Source: Meiothermus sp. QL-1
GTDB taxonomy: Bacteria > Deinococcota > Deinococci > Deinococcales > Thermaceae
Length of the DNA stretch: 64,000 nucleotides
Direction of reading: 5' to 3'
NCBI RefSeq assembly: GCF_003351145.1
Contig: NZ_QQSV01000001.1
Location: 186,001 to 250,000, forward strand
Made by a program: the position numbers and the translations under genes. Shown here one piece after another: positions 1 to 7,504 of this stretch. The notes below the pieces were generated by a model. It was not told the DNA's origin, made no database searches, and saw nothing but the letters and a program-made list of their open reading frames with translations. How positions within the stretch are numbered: the first letter of the stretch is position 1; each line of letters begins with the position of its first letter.

Positions 1-466
1 AGGCCGCGTAAGGGCGGGTGGTGGCGGCGCCCTGGTTGGTTATGGTGCCCAGGAGGGTGCCGGTGACGGTCTGGTAGCTGGTGGCCCCGGGGGGTTTTAG
101 GCTAATAAGGTTTCTTCCCGAGGCCGATTCGCTCGCCCTGGCCCCCCAGTAGAGCCCCGCCCAGAGGACCTGGGCCCCTGTGGGCAGGGTGAGGGTGGCG
201 CTGCTGGAGCCGCCCCGCCCTGGGCCCCAGGTGGGGGCGCTGGGGTCGTAGTTGGCGAAGATCATGCTCTGGTTGTTGCTGGCGCTGGGGCTGTTCATCT
301 GGCCGGTGTTGCATGCGCTTCCTGAGCCGGCGCACATGAGGGTGTTGCCCACCAGGACGATGTTACCTGGCTCGTTCGCAGGCCCATAACGAGCCTGAAA
401 GGGGGTGGTGACCTGGCTCAAGGCGGGAGCAAGAATCAGGGGCAAGAGGAAAAACAGCTTCTTCAC
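1..466 (-). CDS. Exported repeat-family surface protein, 3' end outside the window
   Basis: Only the first 155 codons are present; the gene runs off the left edge. It starts with GTG inside the stop codon of the 1829-residue gene (GTGA overlap) and is preceded by GGGAGGCAGCC, so it is the fifth member of the envelope operon. The start MKKLFFLLPLILAPALSQ is a clear signal peptide with predicted cleavage after ALSQ or nearby. The mature part is rich in Ser, Asn, Gly and Thr and includes VLWAGLYWGA, a motif I associate with the N-terminal domain of large DUF11-type secreted proteins. Two cysteines (CAGSGSAC) lie close together. Its function is unknown; I infer a cell-surface or S-layer-associated structural role from the neighbours. 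Confidence 0.7.
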   Translation of the reverse strand, partial: MKKLFFLLPLILAPALSQVTTPFQARYGPANEPGNIVLVGNTLMCAGSGSACNTGQMNSPSASNNQSMIFANYDPSAPTWGPGRGGSSSATLTLPTGAQVLWAGLYWGARASESASGRNLISLKPPGATSYQTVTGTLLGTITNQGAATTRPYAA

Positions 467-3400
467 CGGCTGCCTCCCAGAAGATCAAGCCTCAAGTAGA
501 GGCCGGGTCGGGTCTCCGGGGTGAGGCCCGAGAACCCCTCCAGGGTGTAGCCTGCGCTCAGCCAAAGGCCTTCCAGGAGGCGGAAGCTCACCTCCAGGCT
601 GAAGGCCCGTGCGCTTGTGGCCGTGCTGGGCTGGAACAGGTGGTAGTAGCCAGCCCCCAGGCCGAGCCAGGGGGTGAGATGGTAGTTGCCTGCCAGGCCT
701 AACTGGTAGGTGCTGGCCTCGGGGTCGGAGGGCTTCAGGCGGTAGGCTAGGCTGGGGCGAAGCTGGAAGGAGGATTGGGGGTAATAGCTTGCGGCCAAAG
801 CTCCTTCCAACGTGCTCTCGCCTGCCTGGACCAGGCGGTGGTAGGTGAGGAGGGTGAGGTCGCTGCCCCGCAGGGCGTAGGCCAGGGTGAAACGGCCCTC
901 CAGGGTGGGCAGAAGCTGGGCGGTGGCGTCGAGGGAAAGGGTCTGTTGAGGGTCGAGTTGCCCAGTGGCCCCCCCGCGCAGCACCAGTTTGGTGCCTTCC
1001 CTAAAGGCAGCCTCTCCTCCTAAGGTAGCGGTGAAGCCCTCGCTGCGGTAGCGTGCCGCAAGCCCAAAGGCCGCCTGGCTGGCCCCGCTCCCCAAGCTTT
1101 GTTCGTAGCCCGCCGTGAGGTCCAGGCTCCAGCGCTCATCGAGCGGCAGGGGGGCCTCCAGGCCGAAGCGGGCCCGGTTGCCCTCGCCGGAGGCCCCCGG
1201 CAGTTGATAGGAGAGGGCCAGATTGGCGCCCCCCAATTTTTGCCTGAGGCCCAGGCTGCCCGACAGGCCCACTCCCCAGGTGTGAGCAAGCTCCCCCTCT
1301 AGGGCGAGGTTTGCGTCCAGCGCCAGGCTGCTTCTGAGCTGGGTCAGGGCCGGGGTGAGAGCGGTGAAGGGCTGGCTGTGGGTGAGCTCGGCCCTCGCTC
1401 TGCCCTCCTGGAAGCCCACCCGGCCCAGGGCCGCAAGGGCCGCAGCCTCCCAGGTGTAGCCCAGGCCTGCGCCCACGCTAAAGCCTTGGGAGAGCTGGGT
1501 GATGAGGAGAAGGCCGGTCTGGTTGTTTTGGGCAGCCGTGTGCTCGAGGGAGAGCCGGGCATTCTCATCCACGCGGTAGCCCAGGCGGGCCTGGCCCTGA
1601 AGTTTTTCCTGAAGGGTCAGGCTGGCGCTGGTCTCCAGCGGGCCTGCCTCGCCCATGGCCTCCAGCTCGAGCGCTTCCCGGCTCCCACGGCCGTAGCCCA
1701 GGCGCAGGCCGAAGCCCTCCTGCCTGAAACCTGCTTCCAGACCCCACTGCCAGCCCGTCCCGGCCAGATAAGCGGCCCCCCCGCCCAGGCTGAGGCCCCC
1801 AGCTTGGTAGCGCACCCCGGCCCCGTAGCCAAGCGCCCGGGTGCCCTCCGAAGGCGCGTAGACCACCCGCAGGCGCACGGGCTGGAAGTCCGTGGAGGTG
1901 GGCCAGAGGGGGCGGGCCAGGGTCAGGGTGCCTGTGGCGTCCAGGGTATAGTCCTTGTAGCGCTCTAGCCGTTTTTCACTGCCTCCTATCTGCAAGAACA
2001 CCTGTTCGCTGCCGGGCTCGGCGGGGGTGGGGAGCCGGTAGAAGCGGGTGCCATCGGGCACGATGAGCTCGGTCCGGGTGTTCTGGGGCAGCCAGCCGGC
2101 AAAGGCCTGCAGCGCAAGGTCGCCCCGGGTCTGAAGGCGGAAGGCGGTGGCCTGGGGGAGCCCCCTCACCCCGGGGAGGCCAAGCTCACCCCTGTGGTAG
2201 CCCAAGCTGAGGTCGGGGGTGTCGAAGCGCAGGGCCAGGGGGTCGTCGGAGGAGAGGGGGAGGGCTGCCTCGGTGCCTGCGCCGGTGAGGGGGAAGCGCT
2301 CCAGGGGGTCGGCTGGGGGCCTCAGGCCGCTCTCCAGGCCTCCTCCCGGACGAAGCTGTCCGTCGGCTGCAGCCTGCAGCCGGCCCTCGCCCAGCGGGGC
2401 TTCCAGGTAGCCCCGGAAGAGGCCGAAGGCCTGGACTTCCTGACCGAAGTGAACCCCTAGGCTTCCCTGGGTCTGCCACAGGCCGGCTCCCGGCCCCAGG
2501 GCGAAGAAGTGGGCCTCGGCCTCGAGGTCCTCGAACCTCACCCGGACCCGCACCTCGCCCGCGGTGAAGAGCGGCTTCAGGCTGAGGCGGGCCCTGCCCT
2601 CCTGCAGGATGAGCTGGTGGCCCGCCTCCTTAGGGGAAGCGTCGGGGGTAAGGGGCTCTGGGCTGGTCTCCACGGTGAGGGGGCCCGTGCCGCTTGGGAG
2701 GCCGGCTTTGTCCAGGGCCAGGACCTCGAGCTCCAGGGGGCTTCTCCCGTCGGCCAAGACCCGCAGGGGGCGGATCTCGACCCGCACGGGGCGCCCTTGC
2801 AGGAACACCTCCACCTCGTCGCTGCCCTGGGGGGTCTCCACCCGGAGCCGGTTTTTCCCCTCCCGGAGAGCAAGGCCGTAGAAGCGGAGGGTCTGCACCC
2901 CTTTTCCGGGGTCATAGGTGGCCTCGCCTAGTTGGGTCTGGGCTACCTCCTCTTCGTTGAGGAGAAGCCGGTAGGTAAGGCCGTAGGGAAGCTCCAGGAC
3001 CGCTGGGATGCGGTCTTCGCGGAAGACCTGGCCTGGGCGGGGCGCCCGGATCCACCCTGGCCGCTCTTCTTCGCGCATTGCCGCGGTTCTCTCCAGCTCT
3101 TTATAGCTCACCCGTCCTCGCAAAAATACCTCTCGCTCGCCCACCCGCAGGGTGAGGGTGGGTTCTTCCAGCGGGGGGAGCGGTCCGCGGTGGTCTACGC
3201 TGTAGCTCAGCACCCCTTCAGCCCGGTAGGGGAGCTCGAAGAAGAGCCGCCCTTCCCGGTCCACCCGGGGGTCAGGGATGGGAAGACCGTCCAGCCGGGC
3301 CGAGCCCTGTTCGTAGCGGGCCCCCTCGGGCAAGGGGTGGGTGAGGAGGAGGCCCTCTCCTTGGCCTTCGACTTGGAAGCGGAGTTCGATGTTCGAAAGG

Positions 3401-5952
3401 CGCCGGGGTTCGGGAAGCGGGAGGACCTCCAGGGTGCTTCGGGCGGGCTGGGAGGCAGGGGTCTCGCCCACAAAGGCGACCGCTTGCTGCTCGAGCCGTC
3501 CTAGGCGCTCGGTAGAGGCCGAGAAGAAGACCTCCCGCACCTCGCCCGGGCCAAGGAGCAGGGCCTCTTCGCCAGGCGCCAGTTTCAGCGAGAGGCTCAG
3601 GGTTCGATTGGTGGGGTTCTCCACCCGCAGGGCAAAACCGGCCTCCCCACTCACCAGCACCCGGGGTGGGCGGGGCTCCAGAAAGAGGGGCACCAGCCTC
3701 CTCTGAATCTGGTTCTCGGCTCGCACGAGCCCGCCCTCAAAGCGCAGCAGGGCCGAGAAGCGCCCTTCTGCTTCGCTGCCAAAACGCACCCGCGCCCGGT
3801 AGGTGTGGGTGGCTGCCTGGCCTGGAGGAAGCTCGCCCGAAAACCGCAGGGGGCCTTCTACTTCCAGCCACTCCGGCGGGGTGTCCTCCAGGGTGTAGCG
3901 AAGAGGGGCCTGGCCGGCGTTTTCCACCCGAAGAGATACCTCCACCGTCTCGCCCGGTACCACCACCGGTTTGTCCAGGCTGTGCGAGAGCCGCCCGAGC
4001 GGTTGCAGGACCTGGAGGGGGGCCTCGGCTTGTTGTAGGAGGCTACCCTCGGGGCTCAGGAGCTGGGCCCGGTTCACTATGGTCCTTGCGCCGCCGGGGC
4101 GAACGTAGGCCTTTACCTCGCGCACCTGGACCTCCTCTGGGGCCAGGCGAAGGGTCTCCTGGAGACTGGGGCCCTCCAAGCCCTCGGGAAGGAGGTCGCG
4201 CAGCACCACCGTCCCGGCCTCGTCCCCGGTGTTCCTGACCTCCAGCCGGTAGACGACGGCATCCCCGATGGCTGCAGCAGGGGTGGAGGCCTCCTTCCGC
4301 AGGGCGAACCTGGCCGGCTCGAAAAGCCGCATTCTGGCAGTCTCGCGCAGCCCCCAGGGGGCGAGGGTCCCCTCCACAGAGGCCTCACCCCGGCAAAGAG
4401 CCTCTACGGGTACCTGGAGGACCGCTTCACGCCCCGCGGACAGGGGAGCGGTGAGCCGGGGGGTGGCCAGGGGCCTCAGGCAGGGGGGCAAGGCAATCTC
4501 TAACTCCCCTGGGAGAAGGGCTGGGAAGGCCGTGCGTGCCCGCAGGGTCAGGGTGACCGTATCGCCCACCCGGAGGCGCTCGGGGGCCTCCAGCGCCAGG
4601 CTGACCTGGGGGTAGACCCAGAAAAGAACTCTCCGTCGCTCACCAGCTTTAAGCTCCACCGCCTCTGGCCCCTCCACCCGGGCCCCTTCCACCCGGAGCC
4701 GGAGGGGGATTCTTCCCGGCGGAAGCTCCAGGCTTCCCTGGCCTTCTAGAAGCCGCAGGTTTTCCCCTCCAGCCTCCAGCGTCAGCTCCACCGGCCTTTC
4801 CCCCTCAGGGGTCACCAGAAGCGCCTGGGCCTCCAGCCAGGCTTTGTCGAGGGTGGGGACGGGCTCTGCGGCCGGAGGAGGAGTTTGGGTGAAGAAAAAG
4901 CGGGCCACCCCGCCGGCGCAGCCGAAGCGCAGGGTGGTGGGCCCCAGGGCCTCTCCCCCCAGAGCCTGGCTCTCCTTGAGGGCATAGCCTGCCGGCACTT
5001 CGTAAAGCTCCAGGATTCGCACCCGTTCTCCTCGTAGACGGGTCTTTACCTCAACGGGCCGCCCGCTGGTATCCGCTGCCTCAATCTGGATGGGCCTGGG
5101 GCCGGTGAGCACGAATTGGGCCGGAGCCCCCTTTGGGGCCACCTCCAAGCACCCCTCCACCTTGAAACCGATGGTATTGGAGTACTGGCGGCTTCCTTCG
5201 GGTTGGCGAAAGCCAAATCGAACCAGCCCCGGCTGGCGGACCTCATAGTAGGCCCAGCTTCGGTCCTCCGAGACCGTTCGGGGCACGATTTTTCCTCCCT
5301 CGTAGTGCACCCGGGCCTCGAGCTCGGCGGGGCCATCCTCGTCGTAGAAGCCCACCCGTATGGGTAGGGCGTCGGGTTCGACTTGGAGTGAAAAGGGCTC
5401 TACCCAGCTTCTACTGCGCACAGCGGTTATGCCTGCGAGGGGCTTTGTACGCGCTTCTGGGTCTGGGTTGCGCACATCATAAAGCTGCAAGACCGGGTCC
5501 AGCAGAAGCTCGGCCGCTTCCGGCACCCGAGTCTGGATGCGGTAGAGGAAGGCGTTCTTGCCGTTGCCAAAGAATTTGCTCTCCAGCGTGTAGACCCCGG
5601 GTGCGAGCTCTCCCCGGAAGAAGGTCACCCAGCGGTGGGGCTCCACCCCAAAGCGGGCCTCGGCCAGGGTGCGTGGGCCCTGGTAGAACGCGAAGGTGGA
5701 CTCTACCCTTCCCCTGCCGCGGTCGTAGCGCTCGTCCCCAAGCTCGCCTTTGCCCCGGCGGTAGTCGTTTGGGTCGAACCCAGGGGAGTATATCTGCAGG
5801 TTCAGCAGGGTGGGCCTGTGCACCACCACCGAGGCCCTCAGGGTGTGGGTCTCCCAGCCCAGGGCGTCCCCCGGCACCACCCCCCTGAGGTCGGTGCGGG
5901 GCTGGGCCAGGGCTAGAGGCCCTGCCAGAAGGATGAGCACCAGGCCTCTCAT
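463..5952 (-). CDS. Giant envelope protein: DUF11/Ig-like repeats plus C-terminal outer-membrane beta-barrel
   Basis: 1829 residues. Residues 1-17 form a signal peptide (LLAGPLALAQ). An N-terminal beta-rich domain is followed by DUF11-like repeats near residues 545-650 (YRLEVRNTGDEAGTVVLRDL) and 655-705 (VSLRVENAGQAPL), further Ig-like segments, and an invasin/Big-like domain around 1050-1147 (VLADGRSPLELEVLALDKAG). From about 1150 to the end the sequence alternates polar and hydrophobic residues with Gly and Tyr in many short strands, as in an outer-membrane beta-barrel. The ATG overlaps the stop of the preceding gene (ATGA) and has GGAGGTACCC in front, so the two are translationally coupled. 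Likely role (inference): an outer-membrane anchor or export pore for the smaller secreted repeat proteins of the same operon. No catalytic motif is seen. Confidence 0.8.
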   Translation of the reverse strand: MRGLVLILLAGPLALAQPRTDLRGVVPGDALGWETHTLRASVVVHRPTLLNLQIYSPGFDPNDYRRGKGELGDERYDRGRGRVESTFAFYQGPRTLAEARFGVEPHRWVTFFRGELAPGVYTLESKFFGNGKNAFLYRIQTRVPEAAELLLDPVLQLYDVRNPDPEARTKPLAGITAVRSRSWVEPFSLQVEPDALPIRVGFYDEDGPAELEARVHYEGGKIVPRTVSEDRSWAYYEVRQPGLVRFGFRQPEGSRQYSNTIGFKVEGCLEVAPKGAPAQFVLTGPRPIQIEAADTSGRPVEVKTRLRGERVRILELYEVPAGYALKESQALGGEALGPTTLRFGCAGGVARFFFTQTPPPAAEPVPTLDKAWLEAQALLVTPEGERPVELTLEAGGENLRLLEGQGSLELPPGRIPLRLRVEGARVEGPEAVELKAGERRRVLFWVYPQVSLALEAPERLRVGDTVTLTLRARTAFPALLPGELEIALPPCLRPLATPRLTAPLSAGREAVLQVPVEALCRGEASVEGTLAPWGLRETARMRLFEPARFALRKEASTPAAAIGDAVVYRLEVRNTGDEAGTVVLRDLLPEGLEGPSLQETLRLAPEEVQVREVKAYVRPGGARTIVNRAQLLSPEGSLLQQAEAPLQVLQPLGRLSHSLDKPVVVPGETVEVSLRVENAGQAPLRYTLEDTPPEWLEVEGPLRFSGELPPGQAATHTYRARVRFGSEAEGRFSALLRFEGGLVRAENQIQRRLVPLFLEPRPPRVLVSGEAGFALRVENPTNRTLSLSLKLAPGEEALLLGPGEVREVFFSASTERLGRLEQQAVAFVGETPASQPARSTLEVLPLPEPRRLSNIELRFQVEGQGEGLLLTHPLPEGARYEQGSARLDGLPIPDPRVDREGRLFFELPYRAEGVLSYSVDHRGPLPPLEEPTLTLRVGEREVFLRGRVSYKELERTAAMREEERPGWIRAPRPGQVFREDRIPAVLELPYGLTYRLLLNEEEVAQTQLGEATYDPGKGVQTLRFYGLALREGKNRLRVETPQGSDEVEVFLQGRPVRVEIRPLRVLADGRSPLELEVLALDKAGLPSGTGPLTVETSPEPLTPDASPKEAGHQLILQEGRARLSLKPLFTAGEVRVRVRFEDLEAEAHFFALGPGAGLWQTQGSLGVHFGQEVQAFGLFRGYLEAPLGEGRLQAAADGQLRPGGGLESGLRPPADPLERFPLTGAGTEAALPLSSDDPLALRFDTPDLSLGYHRGELGLPGVRGLPQATAFRLQTRGDLALQAFAGWLPQNTRTELIVPDGTRFYRLPTPAEPGSEQVFLQIGGSEKRLERYKDYTLDATGTLTLARPLWPTSTDFQPVRLRVVYAPSEGTRALGYGAGVRYQAGGLSLGGGAAYLAGTGWQWGLEAGFRQEGFGLRLGYGRGSREALELEAMGEAGPLETSASLTLQEKLQGQARLGYRVDENARLSLEHTAAQNNQTGLLLITQLSQGFSVGAGLGYTWEAAALAALGRVGFQEGRARAELTHSQPFTALTPALTQLRSSLALDANLALEGELAHTWGVGLSGSLGLRQKLGGANLALSYQLPGASGEGNRARFGLEAPLPLDERWSLDLTAGYEQSLGSGASQAAFGLAARYRSEGFTATLGGEAAFREGTKLVLRGGATGQLDPQQTLSLDATAQLLPTLEGRFTLAYALRGSDLTLLTYHRLVQAGESTLEGALAASYYPQSSFQLRPSLAYRLKPSDPEASTYQLGLAGNYHLTPWLGLGAGYYHLFQPSTATSARAFSLEVSFRLLEGLWLSAGYTLEGFSGLTPETRPGLYLRLDLLGGSR

Positions 5953-7421
5953 GGGTACCTCCAGCGCACCTCCGGGTCGGTGAGATGCCCTTTGGGCAGG
6001 TCGTAGGTCAGGGTCTGTTCGCCCTTCAAAAGCTCAAAGTGGAAGGTCTTGCTGCCCCCATCTGGAAGGGGATCGGTCAGGGTGAGGTCGGGCAGGGGCT
6101 CGTCTGTGCGCAGCACCAGCACCACCCGTACCCCAGAGGGCAGGGGCAGGAGCCTCTTTTCCACAGTCAAAGGACCGAAGACCAACCGGGTCGAACGGCT
6201 GGCCTGGGCCAGCCCTCGGGGGGCTTCCAGCGGGAAGTCGGTGGTGGTGAGCCCGTCCACGCGCACCCGGTGGCGCCAGCCCTCGCCCAGGGCCTCAGGG
6301 TGCGGCAGGGGCGGGAAGGGGGCTGAGAGGGGGTCGAGGAAGACCTCGTGCACCCCTGGGGACACCTCCCGGAAGGTGTAGCGCCCCTCGGCATCGGTGA
6401 GGGTCTGGGCCCCATTCGCCAGAAGAAGCCGGGCCCCAGGCAGGGGCACATCCAGCCCGGCCTGGTACTTCCCGTCCCGGTTCACGTCCAGATAGACCCG
6501 GCCCTGTAGAAGACTGGGCGGGGCCAGCACCCCGAGCAGGACCCGCGTGAGGGCGGCGGCCGAGGCCTCGGCCACCACCTCTCCGCCTTGCCCGAAGGCC
6601 CTCGCGGCCGCGGTGTTCGTGAGGCGGGCAGGGGCGCTTGGGGTGATGCGGAGGCTATAGCTCAGGGCGAGGCGGCCCGGGGCGAGCCCGGCCCAGCGAA
6701 GCCGCCTGCCTTCTATCTGCGGTTCTGCTGGCGTCGGGGGGCTTCCCTCGTAGGCGAGCTGGGCGCTGCCGGGGATGTACTGGGTGCCCTCGGGCAGGAG
6801 GTCTTCCAGGGTGATGCTCTGGGGGGGCTGGCCCAGGGTGGTGAGCCTCAGGGTGTAGCTGAGCCGGTCCCCTACCCGCACCTCTTTGCGCTCCACCTCC
6901 TTGCTGAGGAGAAGCCGAGTGGTTTGCACCCGGAAGCGCACCGGGGGCGAGGTAAGGGGGGTTGCGAGCTCCCGGCTTTGCAGGGTGAAGCGGTTTTCCA
7001 CTAGGCTTCCTTCGGCCGCGCTGGCTTTTACCCGCACCACCAGGCGGACTTCCCGAACCTGGCCTGGGGCGAGCACGCCCAGGCTGTAGCGCACCCGGTG
7101 GGTGCCTGGGTCGTAGACCCCGCCGTCTGAGGCGGCAACGAACTCCAGCTCGGGCGCCAGAGGGTCCTCCAGCACTAGGTCCTGAAGTGCTATGCCCAGG
7201 TGGTTTTCCACCCTGAGGCGGTAGGTGACAGGGGTTTCGGGCTCGGCTCTCTCCCCTACGTCCTGCTGCTTTTGCAGGCGGAGCCGGTTCGTATCCACCA
7301 CTTCCGTCCTTACTGTGTTGGAGGAGTGGCTCCCGCCCTCGAAAGCGCCTCGAGCCTGGTTTTCCACAACCTGCGCCCAGGCCAAAGAGGGGAGGAGTAG
7401 AAGGAAGACCAAAAAGCGCAT
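5949..7421 (-). CDS. Secreted DUF11 / SdrD B-like repeat protein
   Basis: 490 residues from the ATG at 7421, chosen because it begins the signal peptide MRFLVFLLLLPSLAWAQ; an upstream in-frame start at 7502 would put 27 atypical residues before it. DUF11-like repeats lie near residues 50-100 (VTYRLRVENHLGIALQDLVL) and 170-222 (LSYTLRLTTLGQPPQSITLE). An SdrD B / prealbumin-like domain follows at about 300-360, with DVNRDGKYQAGLDVPLPG and the typical TDAEGRYTF turn; the DVNRDG loop may bind calcium. The stop overlaps the next start by four bases. It probably forms an elongated extracellular stalk or matrix protein. The Shine-Dalgarno signal is weak, and a strong hairpin lies upstream. Confidence 0.8.
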   Translation of the reverse strand: MRFLVFLLLLPSLAWAQVVENQARGAFEGGSHSSNTVRTEVVDTNRLRLQKQQDVGERAEPETPVTYRLRVENHLGIALQDLVLEDPLAPELEFVAASDGGVYDPGTHRVRYSLGVLAPGQVREVRLVVRVKASAAEGSLVENRFTLQSRELATPLTSPPVRFRVQTTRLLLSKEVERKEVRVGDRLSYTLRLTTLGQPPQSITLEDLLPEGTQYIPGSAQLAYEGSPPTPAEPQIEGRRLRWAGLAPGRLALSYSLRITPSAPARLTNTAAARAFGQGGEVVAEASAAALTRVLLGVLAPPSLLQGRVYLDVNRDGKYQAGLDVPLPGARLLLANGAQTLTDAEGRYTFREVSPGVHEVFLDPLSAPFPPLPHPEALGEGWRHRVRVDGLTTTDFPLEAPRGLAQASRSTRLVFGPLTVEKRLLPLPSGVRVVLVLRTDEPLPDLTLTDPLPDGGSKTFHFELLKGEQTLTYDLPKGHLTDPEVRWRYP

Positions 7422-7447
7422 CCACTGTTTTGCTTCTGAAAAGAAGA

Positions 7448-7497
7448 GGGGCTTCGCCGGCGCTAGTGCGCCCCTGCCAATGCGCCAGCGAAGCCCC
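7448..7497 (-). promoter_or_regulatory. 16-bp intercistronic hairpin in the envelope operon
   Basis: Arms 7448-7463 and 7482-7497 pair over 16 positions on the minus-strand transcript (15 Watson-Crick pairs and one G-U) with an 18-nt loop. The hairpin sits directly after the stop of the 900-residue gene and before the 490-residue gene. A pyrimidine run with few consecutive T (TCTTCTTTTC) follows, so it could be a leaky terminator or a stem that protects the upstream mRNA from 3' decay, letting the upstream gene be made in excess. A related but shorter palindrome (GCTGGCGCA...TGCGCCGGCGAAGC) occurs in the ribY leader near 43787. Confidence 0.6.
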
Positions 7498-7504
7498 CGC
7501 ATAC

